DNA from: Heliomicrobium gestii
GTDB lineage: Bacteria; Bacillota; Desulfitobacteriia; Heliobacteriales; Heliobacteriaceae
Direction of reading: 5' to 3'
Assembly: GCF_009877435.1 (NCBI RefSeq)
Contig: NZ_WXEX01000004.1
Span: 186,001-250,000, forward strand
Length of the DNA stretch: 64,000 nucleotides
How positions within the stretch are numbered: position 1 is the stretch's first letter; each line of letters begins with the position of its first letter. The notes below the pieces were generated by a model, which saw nothing but the letters and a program-made list of their open reading frames with translations, made no database searches and was not told where the DNA came from. The position numbers and the translations under genes are program-made. Of this stretch, positions 32,234 to 40,649 are shown piece by piece.

Positions 32234-33297
32234 GTCAACACCACCGTCCCAGCGACCGCCACTTGAGTGTCCGCCAAGGACAGATTGGCCGTTCCGCCGT
32301 TTATCGTCATGTTGGCGTAATCTTGCACACCGGGGATGTTCATGAGCAACGTGCCCATCCGGGCATAGCTGACATAGCTCTGCCGAAAGGCGATGTCTTG
32401 CAGATGCTGTTGCAAGGCCGCTTCAAAGAGGGCGCTCACCTTTTCCTTCGTCGTTCCCGGGACGGACATATCCAATGTGACTTCCGCCGTTACGTTGATG
32501 GCCAGGCCAGCAGCGCTCTCCACAGTGACGGAAGCCCCGATCGGCCGGACGCTTTCGATGTGGGCCGCCGTATCGGCCACGATTGACGCCGCCGCCGGCC
32601 GTTTCTCGGCGTCAATGAGGATGACTTTTACCGTGCCTGGTCCGTTCCACAGGGGCAGCACCCGGGCGTCACCCACACCGGCCACTTCTTTGGCCCATTG
32701 CAAATAGTGGGCCACATTGCCGCTGGTCGAGGGATGGCGCACTTTTTCCAGCAACCGGGCCGTGAGGGCCGCATCGGTCTCCGCCTCGGTTCCGCCTTCC
32801 ATCGCCGCCTTGTTTTCCACTCCCGTCACACCGGGGATCGACATCGGGAGCATCGTCACAGCTCCGGAGGGCACATTGGCGCGATCTCCCGGTTCGACCG
32901 ATTCAACGATAGCCCTTGCCTTGCCCCCTTGCACCGTCGTCGCCGCCGTCGTGACAAACCGGATGCCGCCCGTGGTGGCCACCAGGGTTCCTGCCGGGAT
33001 GACCGCGCCGTCGCTGCCTGCAAAGGTCACTTCACCGGTGGCCTTTGTGGCTGCGTTGCGAAGCAACCCGTGTTCAGCGGCCCGGCGTTCGAGATATAGG
33101 CCATACGCCGCTCCCCTGTGATCACCGGCAAAGGCCAGGGCGAGGACGCGTTCAAGGGCGATGTACAACTGGGCCAATTCGATGCTCGCCGGGGCGATGG
33201 CGTCCCAGACGAAACTTCCCTCCCGCTTGTCCAGATCGCCGGGCACCGCGTCGAGCATCCGTTGCCGGATCGCTTTTTGGGTCTCATTTTCAAACAA
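32218..33297 (-). CDS. xkdT: Baseplate J-like protein XkdT
   Basis: This 359-residue gpJ-family baseplate wedge protein has KREGSFVWDAIAPASIELAQ at the N-terminus, then GAVIPAGTLVATTGGIRFVT, RANVPSGAVTMLP and the family signature GGTEAETDAALTARLLEKVR. The C-terminal half is beta-rich and ends VQDYANMTINGG. It forms the hexameric wedge around the hub. It overlaps xkdS by 8 nt and xkdU by 16 nt, consistent with tightly coupled translation. Complete. Confidence 0.92.
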   Translation of the reverse strand: MFENETQKAIRQRMLDAVPGDLDKREGSFVWDAIAPASIELAQLYIALERVLALAFAGDHRGAAYGLYLERRAAEHGLLRNAATKATGEVTFAGSDGAVIPAGTLVATTGGIRFVTTAATTVQGGKARAIVESVEPGDRANVPSGAVTMLPMSIPGVTGVENKAAMEGGTEAETDAALTARLLEKVRHPSTSGNVAHYLQWAKEVAGVGDARVLPLWNGPGTVKVILIDAEKRPAAASIVADTAAHIESVRPIGASVTVESAAGLAINVTAEVTLDMSVPGTTKEKVSALFEAALQQHLQDIAFRQSYVSYARMGTLLMNIPGVQDYANMTINGGTANLSLADTQVAVAGTVVLTCLTE

Positions 33298-33718
33298 GTC
33301 CCTTCACCTCCTGTCGGAATCGATCTCCCAGGGTGGTGGTGACGGTGAACTCGGCCCGCAGCCGGTCGCCGTCCCGCTCGACGATGAAGTCGCCCACATC
33401 GGCGATGCGATCATCGTAGACTAGCGCTTCTCGGATCAGCCGGGGGATCTCCGCTTCCAGGACGAGCGTCGGCAGGTCCAGGCCGATCACATCGGCCAAT
33501 TCGCACCCGTAGGAAAACCGGTAGATGGGGTAGCGGTAGCGAGCGGTGCGCAGCGTCTTCTCGATCCAGATCTGAAGCGCGGCAATCCCTTCGACGATTT
33601 TGGGGCGGCCGTCGACGTAGAGAAAAGTGTTGCGGTCAAAATCAAATGCCAGCTCCCTGCCGTAGGAAGCCGGCTTTTTCATTTGGGGCGGGATTGGAAC
33701 AGCGGGAAAAAGGTTCAT
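33290..33718 (-). CDS. xkdS: DUF2634 baseplate protein XkdS
   Basis: This 142-residue protein contains FLYVDGRPKIVEGIAALQIW, TARYRYPIYRFSYGCELAD and a C-terminal IVERDGDRLRAEFTV. The gp25-like/DUF2634 fold forms part of the inner baseplate and primes sheath assembly in related systems. Overlaps the previous and next genes by 4 and 8 nt. Confidence 0.88.
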   Translation of the reverse strand: MNLFPAVPIPPQMKKPASYGRELAFDFDRNTFLYVDGRPKIVEGIAALQIWIEKTLRTARYRYPIYRFSYGCELADVIGLDLPTLVLEAEIPRLIREALVYDDRIADVGDFIVERDGDRLRAEFTVTTTLGDRFRQEVKGLV

Positions 33719-34104
33719 CCCGCGATCACCACCTTATCAAAAACGAGGTATTGTTGTTCGCCCGGCAACGCCAGCACAGCCACCCGGTCGCCGGCCTTCA
33801 GCCGGCTGTGGAGGATCATGGTTTGCTCCTGAATCGTAACTGCGGTGACGTCATGCCGGTGAGGTCCGCCTCCGGCCAGGGTCATCTCGCTGCCCGCCAG
33901 TTGCGGCGTTGTCGTATAGTCGATCTCATGCTCCAACAGGGATTCACAGACGATGAGATCGTCGCCGTCCAGGGTGAGCGCCATGTTGTCGATGCGGATG
34001 ACAAGGCCGGGCGGCGGCGCGATCACCGTCGCCAGCTCCATCCCCCGCGAGTTGCTTGCCGCCCCCTGCTGCCGCACCAGTTCAATCAACCGGCTAACGG
34101 TCAT
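33715..34104 (-). CDS. xkdR: DUF2577 protein XkdR
   Basis: This 129-residue protein contains LATVIAPPPGLVIRIDN, ILHSRLKAGDRVAVLALPG and QYLVFDKVV. The OB-like DUF2577 family sits between the hub (XkdQ) and gp25-like protein in all PBSX-type clusters. It overlaps xkdQ by 11 nt. The structural role in the baseplate hub is inferred from the conserved position. Confidence 0.88.
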   Translation of the reverse strand: MTVSRLIELVRQQGAASNSRGMELATVIAPPPGLVIRIDNMALTLDGDDLIVCESLLEHEIDYTTTPQLAGSEMTLAGGGPHRHDVTAVTIQEQTMILHSRLKAGDRVAVLALPGEQQYLVFDKVVIAG

Positions 34105-35107
34105 CCTTGTCCGCCTCCTTTGTGTTCACTTCGTCTGTCCAGGCCAGTTTGAGCCGCATCTGGTGGCAGCCGTTTTCTAAGGTGTGCTCGTCATTTTCCA
34201 CGTAGAAGACGCCCGTCAGGCCGGTGAGGGTCTCTTCGACTTGCACGGCGACGCCGGCCTCCACATCGTCTATCCCCAGGCATTCGAGGGAGGCCTCCCG
34301 GGAGCTCTTGCCCAATTCTTTGAGCAGGTTCTCGGCCATCGTTCGAGCCTCACTGGGTTTGATGTTGCTCTCGCGCTTCAGTTCCATCAGAAGGCCGTAC
34401 TGATCGATGAGGGCCGGATCATCCACCTCGGCCAAAACCTGATCCTTATCACCCATCAAGACAACCCGGTTGCGCATCTCGTCGATGTTTTCGCCAAAAT
34501 CGGCCGACAACAGATTGGCTTGACCGGTCAGGAGCCAGCGCAGGACTTGATCGCCCTTCTCGACGACTTGCAGTGCGCCTTCCTTCATCTTGATCTGATA
34601 CTTTTTGCCGTTTTGTTTCATCGCCATCGTCAGGACGATGAGGCACATGTCGTAGATGGATTTCTCCCGAAGGATAACCTTGTCGATCATGTAGTCCGTC
34701 GACGCCAAATCGCCGGCGATCAGGCCATAGTCGGCGCAAAGTTGGGCGATAATCTGCTCCGGCTGCATCTGGCGGAACTTGTAGGTGCCTTTGGATTTGA
34801 GCAGATAGATCAAATGGTCGTAGGCCTTTAGGGTGTAGTTGCCCTGCGTGTTTTTTTGGGCGCTAAAGACAACGCCCCGGAACAGTTCCCGCTCATCCGA
34901 ATAGAGGAAGAGGTGGGAACCGACCGGGACGTCATGCTTCGGCTGCATCGAGTCGGAGCCGAAAGCCAGGGAGACCTCCAGAGACCGCGCCGCCTGCCGG
35001 ATATCGCCGCTCCATTTGACGCTGCGCACGGCAGGCGTCAAGTCGAAAGCGGTTCCATCCTGGAGGACATGGTTGATCCGGTACCGTGGTTTTTCCAGTA
35101 AATCCAT
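34094..35107 (-). CDS. xkdQ: Tail hub protein XkdQ/YqbQ
   Basis: This 337-residue protein starts from ATG 35107, whose first bases overlap the stop of the LysM gene (TAATG) with GGGAGGTGG upstream. It contains SVKWSGDIRQAARSLEVSL, VGSHLFLYSDERELFRG, YTLKAYDHLIYLLKSKGTY and NRVVLMGDK, the pattern of the gp27-like hub at the tail tip. Preserved length and all gene neighbours support assignment. It links tube and baseplate. Confidence 0.9.
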   Translation of the reverse strand: MDLLEKPRYRINHVLQDGTAFDLTPAVRSVKWSGDIRQAARSLEVSLAFGSDSMQPKHDVPVGSHLFLYSDERELFRGVVFSAQKNTQGNYTLKAYDHLIYLLKSKGTYKFRQMQPEQIIAQLCADYGLIAGDLASTDYMIDKVILREKSIYDMCLIVLTMAMKQNGKKYQIKMKEGALQVVEKGDQVLRWLLTGQANLLSADFGENIDEMRNRVVLMGDKDQVLAEVDDPALIDQYGLLMELKRESNIKPSEARTMAENLLKELGKSSREASLECLGIDDVEAGVAVQVEETLTGLTGVFYVENDEHTLENGCHQMRLKLAWTDEVNTKEADKDDR

Positions 35108-35763
35108 TACGCCACCTCCCATTCCCCCGCATCCAGTTCGAAGGGATCGGGAATCGAATCCGGGTCGCGGGAAGAGGCTTTTCCATCGTCAGAGGGAATG
35201 TTCGGACGGAACTCCGTTAGCAGCCGCTTCCATTCGTCACAGTCGCCATAGACTCGATGGGCAACTTCCAACAAGGAATCGCCCTGGTTGATGGCCATCT
35301 CCGTGATCAGGGATCGCTCGTCGGGCCGACCGCTCTCGCCAACCTGCTGGATGCGGATCAGCCGGTACTCTCGCAGGCTCAGGGTGTAGTGGATGTCGCG
35401 AGAACCGCCCTTTTCGCCGTATTCGAAGTCCTCGATGGCGCAGGGGAAACTGAGGCCGACGCCGGTGACGACGAGGCGAATGGGCTTGCCGATGTTCCGC
35501 CATCGTTCGATGACACCGACGGCGTCCCAGGGTTGGAGAATGTTCCGGTAGGCGCAGTAGGGACGCCAAAGAGCCGGGAAATGGGACTGAATCGTCAGTT
35601 GGGCCAGCTTGCGACCGCCGATCAGGTTCAACTCGCCTACGTCGGTCACGTCGACGACGCTGTTTTTCTGTCCCACTTTGACGCTGAATTCCGGCGGGTT
35701 GACAGGAAGCTGCAACCGTTCGGAAAAGTTGTTGTAGCCGAGCCAAAATTCCAGGATGATCAC
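35107..35763 (-). CDS. xkdP: LysM-containing tail protein XkdP
   Basis: This 218-residue protein has an N-terminal ~140-residue domain typical of the family (LQLPVNPPEFSVKVGQKNS, LTIQSHFPALW, YTLSLREYRLI). A C-terminal LysM motif at about 150-195 (MAINQGDSLLEVAHRVYGDC, then WKRLLTEFRPNI) binds peptidoglycan or, in the gp53-like role, glues wedge to hub. The short acidic tail is of unknown role. It starts 3 nt after the tape-measure gene and is coupled to xkdQ. Confidence 0.9.
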   Translation of the reverse strand: MIILEFWLGYNNFSERLQLPVNPPEFSVKVGQKNSVVDVTDVGELNLIGGRKLAQLTIQSHFPALWRPYCAYRNILQPWDAVGVIERWRNIGKPIRLVVTGVGLSFPCAIEDFEYGEKGGSRDIHYTLSLREYRLIRIQQVGESGRPDERSLITEMAINQGDSLLEVAHRVYGDCDEWKRLLTEFRPNIPSDDGKASSRDPDSIPDPFELDAGEWEVA

Positions 35764-35766
35764 CCC

Positions 35767-37746
35767 CTAGGCTGTCGCCATGTTCGTGGCGGCTGTTCTC
35801 AGTTTTTCCTCCAGGGTTGACATAAAACGTTCAAGATCAGCCGTGCTGTAGGCGTTTACAGTATCGGCCAGTTTTGGGATGACAATATTGATATTCAATG
35901 GAACCCGCTCAATTACAGGCGTAGGGTTGGACGCCAATACGCCCGATGTGCTTTGCAGATTAACAGGCACTTGCCCATCCTTATTCTGCGTCAGAGCGCT
36001 GTCATAAGGACTACGGGGTTGAACGGGCGGGGCTTTGGGGATATCCGTATTTTTGAATGAGTCGATAACTTGTTGGGCCTCTTTGTTTTGTTCCGGTTCC
36101 GGTATTCCAGTTCCAGGTGGCCCCTGTGGCGCTCCATCTTGTGCCGCTGATTGCTCCTCATTCGGTTTGTCTTTTCCGGCATTGAGTATGTTTTCAAAAC
36201 CGAAGAAATGTTCCCTGATATACCCGAGTCCTTTGGAGATCAAACCAAGTCCCCAGGTTACAATCGCAAAGATCGGTTTCAACAATGTCCACGCCGCCCG
36301 AACAATTCCCACCATGAACGGCCAAGCCATCTTGAATATCTCCCAAACACTTTGCATGGCAAACCAGATGATATCCAAGGCCGGCGCGATGATCTGCCAT
36401 GCGGTCTCCATGACGCCCGAAATGGTGGGCCAGGCAGCCGACCAAAGTGTTTGTATCGCCGGTATCTGATCAAGAAGATATCCCAGAACCGGCTGAATCG
36501 TGTTCCATGCCGTCCCTAACACATTCGATATGATCGGCCACGTCGAGTTCCATAGGGAAGAAAAGGAGGGCATCCGTTGCCCAACGCTGTCTATTTTTTG
36601 GACAATCCAATCGAAGACCTGCTGAATACCATTCCAGGCCGTTTGCAAAGATGGCAAAATCGATGGCCAAACCGATTGAAGGATATTGACTCCTTTCACG
36701 ATCGCTCCCACAAGTCCACCCATGGCGTTTGCGCCAAATTGTTCAAAGACCTTCATCCGTTCGGGCGAGAGCAAATTATAAAGTTCTTGGATTTCAGGCT
36801 TGATCGCCTCTATCCCCTTCATACCCATTCCTTGCAGTGAGACGCCAACCCTGGATTTCATTACACCCATCATGCCGGATACAGTGCTGGGTGGACCCTG
36901 GTTAGTATACCTGGAGTTCAGGTTACCCAGCAGATTTCGATAACCCGTATCTTTTGCCGATTCAGAATTCATCTCTTTAGGGTTTTTACCGAATAGCCCC
37001 TTTAAATCTTCTTCTGTAATGTTGATCCCAAACGAGTCTTTCAGTTGCTTGAATTCGCCGCCACGGGCCGCCATCAGAGCATCCATGGCATCTTTGATGG
37101 ACTTGCCTTCCGTCTGGGAAGCCATATTGGCCGCCAGCTCGGTCAGCGATCTTGCCAGAGAAGTGTCCCCCTGCGCGATTTGTATGGCGCGAGTGCCGGC
37201 GCTTATGGTTTCTTGAAAGTCAATCGGTTTGCTTGCCGCCGTTTCACGCAGCCACTTGACGTAATCACCCGTCTGTTTGCTCAGGTCCTCACTGGAAAGA
37301 TTCTTGTTGTTCATCCCAATCGACTGTTGAATGGAAGATGTCTGTTTTTCCATGGTCATAGCGGAACCAAGGGTTGTGTCAAAGGCTGCTTTGGCGTTGA
37401 TTTCCGGAAAAATCTGGGGCGCCATTTTACTAAGCGAGGAATAGGCTCCTTTGATGCTTCCGATCACCTTCTTGCTATTTTCAACAATGCTGACAACTGG
37501 GCGGGCGACAAAACTTCCCAGACGCTTTAATCCGTTCCAGACCACATTTATTTCTTGTGCCGCAAGGTTCCTGACCGACACAACAATGGACAGAGGCTGT
37601 AAGCTCTGTCGCATCGATCGAAGAGACGCCTGGACAGGCGCCAATGAAAATTCATTACAATTCCGAATAAGCCGTTCAGTATCCTGAACTTCCTCTCGAA
37701 ATGCGGTTACTTCCTTTCGAATCATTTGGACCATCGTGGTTAACAT
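35767..37746 (-). CDS. Tail tape-measure protein (XkdO position)
   Basis: This 659-residue protein is mostly helical with three regions. The N-terminal coiled coil is about 1-60. The middle region, 130-280, resembles phage tape-measure cores (KQTGDYVKWLRETAASKPID, GTRAIQIAQGDTSLARSL). The Trp-rich hydrophobic repeats at 360-530 have motifs such as WPSILPSLQTAWNGIQ, WPIISNVLGTAWNTI and WPTISGVMETAWQII. By the rule of about 0.15 nm per residue, the tail would be near 100 nm. The C-terminus (VPLNINIVIPKLADTVNAYS) is a typical tail-tip anchor. GC content is lower than in the neighbouring sheath gene. It follows the XkdN frameshift product by a few bases. Confidence 0.85.
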   Translation of the reverse strand: MLTTMVQMIRKEVTAFREEVQDTERLIRNCNEFSLAPVQASLRSMRQSLQPLSIVVSVRNLAAQEINVVWNGLKRLGSFVARPVVSIVENSKKVIGSIKGAYSSLSKMAPQIFPEINAKAAFDTTLGSAMTMEKQTSSIQQSIGMNNKNLSSEDLSKQTGDYVKWLRETAASKPIDFQETISAGTRAIQIAQGDTSLARSLTELAANMASQTEGKSIKDAMDALMAARGGEFKQLKDSFGINITEEDLKGLFGKNPKEMNSESAKDTGYRNLLGNLNSRYTNQGPPSTVSGMMGVMKSRVGVSLQGMGMKGIEAIKPEIQELYNLLSPERMKVFEQFGANAMGGLVGAIVKGVNILQSVWPSILPSLQTAWNGIQQVFDWIVQKIDSVGQRMPSFSSLWNSTWPIISNVLGTAWNTIQPVLGYLLDQIPAIQTLWSAAWPTISGVMETAWQIIAPALDIIWFAMQSVWEIFKMAWPFMVGIVRAAWTLLKPIFAIVTWGLGLISKGLGYIREHFFGFENILNAGKDKPNEEQSAAQDGAPQGPPGTGIPEPEQNKEAQQVIDSFKNTDIPKAPPVQPRSPYDSALTQNKDGQVPVNLQSTSGVLASNPTPVIERVPLNINIVIPKLADTVNAYSTADLERFMSTLEEKLRTAATNMATA

Positions 37747-37752
37747 CCTACG

Positions 37753-38321
37753 TTATTCCCCCCCTCTTCCACCAAGTATCGGACAGTTCGCTCCCTCTTT
37801 CTCCTTCGCATACAACATCGACGCGAGGAGAAAGATCTTTTCCCCTTCCGGGGCGTTAAAGAGTTCGGACGGCCGAACCCCTCGCTGCGCGTAATAATGC
37901 AGCAAGTAGGCCAGGCCGTCCGAATTAATCAGTTTTTTACGGCGTCAACGTCCACCTGTTGGTCCTTGTCGAAACCGGAAAGCGTCATGATCGCCTTGTA
38001 AATCGACAGGATTTCCCCCCCAAGGAACAGTTTGCGAACGATATCAACGGGACGGGCCACACCGAACTTTTCACGAAGCGCAGCATCCTTGAAGTTCGGG
38101 TCCGTCGCCAGCTCATAGATCGTCCAAACCATCTCCTCAGCCTGTCCACCCGAGGCCTTGTCGCCGATCTCGTTCATCTCGTCGATGGTGGCCGCCCGAT
38201 AGGAGATGAAAAAGGGCTTTCCGAACTGCCGGGAAAGCCGCTTGATCTCCATTTTGCCGGTGGGGACGTTTTTCAGTTTCGCCGGGTCAGCGCCCAGCAG
38301 CATTTCCAATGTCTGTCCCAT
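37753..38321 (-). CDS. XkdN frameshift product (tail assembly chaperone, long form)
   Basis: A -1 shift at 37932-37938 joins XkdN (to Asn130) to a downstream frame of 59 codons beginning LINSDGLAYLLHYYAQRG and ending at TAA 37753. The total is 189 residues. The downstream frame has no start codon or ribosome-binding site of its own, is fully open, and fills the gap to the tape-measure gene. It corresponds to the G/GT arrangement of lambda-type and contractile phages, in which the T extension recruits tube monomers to the tape measure. Confidence 0.8.
37929..38321 (-). CDS. xkdN: XkdN-like tail assembly chaperone (short form)
   Basis: This 130-residue protein contains LLGADPAKLKNVPTGKMEIK, FFISYRAATIDEMNEIGDK and LREKFGVARPVDIVRKLFLGGEI, the XkdN family pattern. 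It ends VDAVKN, and the last codons GTA AAA AAC TGA contain the slippery heptamer A-AAA-AAC. In related phages the short and long forms wrap the tape-measure protein in a fixed ratio before tube assembly. It is cytosolic and absent from the mature particle. Start has GAGGAGAAACAG upstream. Confidence 0.88.
   Translation of the reverse strand: MGQTLEMLLGADPAKLKNVPTGKMEIKRLSRQFGKPFFISYRAATIDEMNEIGDKASGGQAEEMVWTIYELATDPNFKDAALREKFGVARPVDIVRKLFLGGEILSIYKAIMTLSGFDKDQQVDVDAVKN
37932..37938 (-). other. -1 ribosomal frameshift heptamer A-AAA-AAC
   Basis: The heptamer is immediately before the TGA stop of xkdN. Its XXXYYYZ form in the zero frame (GTA AAA AAC) is a classical slippery site. Confidence 0.8.
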
Positions 38322-38360
38322 CTGTTTCTCCTCGTCCTCTCCTAATTTGTCCCGTTTGTC

Positions 38361-38798
38361 CTAGTTCTTCGGCTCAATCTTGTCGAGGTACTCCCAACTG
38401 GTGGCCGTGAAGGGGCATTCCACCTCGCCGAGCTTCTTGACTTCCCAGTCGGCCAGGGTCAGGTCATCAAAACAGGCGTCTTTGATCAGGACGCGCTCGG
38501 CGCCGAAGGCGGCCGGGTCACGCAGGGCGGACATGATGCGCACCGTCGGGTTGTTCCCTTGCTGCAGTTCCTCGGAGATCTGTTTGGCCATCCGGGAATT
38601 GACCTTGTAGAGCTTGACGGTGCCTTTGATCTTGTAGCCGGTCATTTTAGTGGCGATGCCCAGGCTGCCGCAGACGGGCACGTCCTCTTTTTCGATCTCC
38701 ACCTTGGCGTTCAAGCCTTTGCATTCGGACACCTTGTCACCGTCGAGCCAGCACTCGCCGAAGGTGCCGTTGATGATTCGTTTCGCTTCCAGAGCCAT
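38361..38798 (-). CDS. xkdM: Tail tube protein XkdM
   Basis: This 145-residue protein starts from ATG 38798 (AAGGAGGTGGG upstream). It contains IINGTFGECWLDGDKVSECK, VEIEKEDVPVCGSLG, YKIKGTVKLYKVNSRMAK and ECPFTATSWEYLD: the DUF2001/XkdM pattern. It polymerises into the rigid inner tube below the sheath. It lies directly after the sheath gene, and its promoter-distal neighbour is xkdN, as in PBSX. Confidence 0.92.
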   Translation of the reverse strand: MALEAKRIINGTFGECWLDGDKVSECKGLNAKVEIEKEDVPVCGSLGIATKMTGYKIKGTVKLYKVNSRMAKQISEELQQGNNPTVRIMSALRDPAAFGAERVLIKDACFDDLTLADWEVKKLGEVECPFTATSWEYLDKIEPKN

Positions 38799-38811
38799 TG
38801 GGCCCACCTCC

Positions 38812-39873
38812 TTACAGATTTACGACAAGCTGGACTTCTTCGATGGCGTCCAGCCCTTTGACGTTGGAGACGAGGAACACCTTGTCGCGGGTGTTGGCCT
38901 CTTTCAGTTGCGCTTCCGTCATGGCGTCGACGGCTTCGCCGATGCTCTTCAAGTAGGTCTTCTGGGCCGGCAGGTTGATGGCGCAGCGGTTTTTGCCGGT
39001 GTCGAGCACCCGTTCCTGCTCCAGCACCTCGTAGTAGGCGTTAATGGCATTGAGCAGAAGCAGCTTGTTTTCGTAGCTGTTCTGGACGGAACCGATGTAC
39101 TCATCTTCGATGGTTTCCTTGATGTCCTGGTACATCATGTCATAGATCCGGCTGAGCTTGATCTTTTTCCAGTCGGCGCCCTTGTCCTCGGTGGTGGTCA
39201 CCAGCGACGTGACGCCCCGGGCGATCTTCACCTTGCCGCCATCATGGTAGAGGATGAGCTTGCCCGCGTCGACAGCGGCGTCGGCGTCGGCTTTGGACAG
39301 CTTGGGCACATCCTGCACCTCGGAAAGAACGCGGAACGTGGGGGCCACAGTCAGGGGCAGCCCGGCGATCAGTCCGGCGATGCGCGCCGCGTACCGGCTG
39401 GCATCATAGGTCTTGCCGAAGGCCTGGATGTTGTCGGTGGCGAAGTTGATCACCGCTTCATGATCGGCCGCCGAATGGGGAAGCACGACCTGGATCTTGC
39501 GTTCCTTCGCGTCGCGCATCGATTTGGCCCAGGAGGCAATGGTCGTCGTGTCAGCGGCGGCGATGCCGGGGAAGACAGCGAGGTTGAACCGGATCGCTTC
39601 CAGGTAGTTCAGGGCCGCGCTGTAGTCGCTGGCGCCGGCGGGCAGGACGACCACTTTCACTTCCTGGGGCGTCCCCATGAAGGCATGTTCGACATATTCC
39701 TTGTTTTCCGCCGTCAGCTCCGCAGGCATGTCGGCGATATCGCTCAGTTTGAATTCGACGAGCGATGTGGCGAGGGGATCCTTCAGCACCATAGCCAGGA
39801 TGCCTACAGAACCGCGCTCGATGGCCTTGACGGCCTTTTGTTGGAAAATGATGTTGACAGAAGGCAGACCCAA
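38812..39873 (-). CDS. xkdK: Contractile tail sheath protein XkdK
   Basis: This 353-residue protein starts at TTG 39873 with GGAGGG six bases upstream (GLPSVNIIFQQKAVKAIERG). The open frame upstream runs into a repeat tract and is not coding. It contains FKLSDIADMPAELTAENKEY, TFRVLSEVQDVPKLSKADAD, AAVDAGKLILYHDGGKVKIARGVTSL (key part KIARGVTSL) and SRIYDMMYQDIKETIEDEYIG (key part IKETIEDEYIG), the standard clostridial sheath pattern. It assembles as the contractile outer tube. It is shorter than Bacillus XkdK (~460), as usual for diffocin-like sheaths lacking surface domains. Confidence 0.92.
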   Translation of the reverse strand: MGLPSVNIIFQQKAVKAIERGSVGILAMVLKDPLATSLVEFKLSDIADMPAELTAENKEYVEHAFMGTPQEVKVVVLPAGASDYSAALNYLEAIRFNLAVFPGIAAADTTTIASWAKSMRDAKERKIQVVLPHSAADHEAVINFATDNIQAFGKTYDASRYAARIAGLIAGLPLTVAPTFRVLSEVQDVPKLSKADADAAVDAGKLILYHDGGKVKIARGVTSLVTTTEDKGADWKKIKLSRIYDMMYQDIKETIEDEYIGSVQNSYENKLLLLNAINAYYEVLEQERVLDTGKNRCAINLPAQKTYLKSIGEAVDAMTEAQLKEANTRDKVFLVSNVKGLDAIEEVQLVVNL

Positions 39874-39983
39874 GATAAATCCCTCCTTAAAAATGTGAGA
39901 CGCCTGCCGGTTCGCTGTATCGCCGGGGCGTCTAAAAAGAAATCCGTTTGAAGCTTTTGTTGGTTGGCGCTGCTGCTTGCACC

Positions 39984-40088
39984 GTCGATGCCCGCGCGGT
40001 CGATGCTTGCGCAGTTGATGCCTACGCGATCGATGTCTGCGCAATTGATGCCTATGCGATTGATGTCTGCTCGGTCGATGCCTGGGCC
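39984..40088. repeat. Seven tandem 15-bp repeats within the tail operon
   Basis: The consensus RTYGATGYCTRYGCG is repeated seven times with exact 15-bp period. Read on the plus strand it encodes VDARA, VDACA, VDAYA, IDVCA, IDAYA, IDVCS, VDAWA in a frame 39948-40187 that has no ribosome-binding site. It fills the gap between the terminator-like tail gene and the sheath gene. Confidence 0.85.
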
Positions 40089-40171
40089 GCCGGCGCGCCG
40101 CCTGTATTGGCGACACGGTGGCTTGCGCCAGCGGATGCGTCCGGCGGATGCGACCGGCGGATGCATCCGTC

Positions 40172-40627
40172 TCACCCCATCTGGTGATCGATTTCGCCTA
40201 CGGTCTCGTAGACCGGTTCGGCCCGTCCCCACTCGGTCTCCAGGGCAAAGGTGACGCGAGCTTCGCCATCGCCCGTTGAGATTTTCCCGTCGACGATGCG
40301 GTAACGGGCGCCGCCGGGACTGCTCAAGGTCATCTCCTCGGATAGATGCTCCCAAATTCGGCTGGCGACCGTCAGTGGCTGAAGATCGTCCGTCTCACCG
40401 TCCGGAACGGCATCTTGGGGAGGGTAATAGATGATTTTCCAGGTCGCTCGCTCTTGCCACAGGGTTCGGTTAAGGGGGATGCTTTTACCGGCAATCAGCC
40501 GGCAACAAAAGGCGGGCCGCGCAAAACCGGCAGGCGGGGCGCCAATATACACCGATGGGATCGACGGGAACAGTTCGTTCAGCTTCACCCGGATCGCATC
40601 CATGCTTTGACGGGACATCATTCTCAC
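40172..40627 (-). CDS. Phage tail terminator-like protein
   Basis: This 151-residue protein contains IRVKLNELFPSIPSVYIGAP, FARPAFCCRLIAGKSIPLNR, WKIIYYPPQD and VTFALETEWG. It resembles the small tail-completion proteins found just upstream of the sheath in clostridial contractile clusters (tail-terminator family). It would cap the tail tube where a head would otherwise attach. Start ATG with GGAGGTGAGA upstream. The family assignment is from pattern and place. Confidence 0.7.
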   Translation of the reverse strand: MRMMSRQSMDAIRVKLNELFPSIPSVYIGAPPAGFARPAFCCRLIAGKSIPLNRTLWQERATWKIIYYPPQDAVPDGETDDLQPLTVASRIWEHLSEEMTLSSPGGARYRIVDGKISTGDGEARVTFALETEWGRAEPVYETVGEIDHQMG

Positions 40628-40649
40628 CTCCTCTCTGTCCTCCCAGGTA

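Noticed and set aside
38650-39951. 433-codon plus-strand frame opposite the sheath and tube genes
   Set aside because: Antisense to recognisable tail genes with full motif sets; no start signal and no family resemblance.
39948-40187. Plus-strand ORF encoding VDAxA/IDVxA pentapeptide repeats (pentapeptide-repeat protein?)
   Set aside because: The period of five residues comes from the 15-bp DNA repeat, the residues do not fit the A(D/N)LXX pentapeptide rule, and there is no ribosome-binding site; it runs against the operon.
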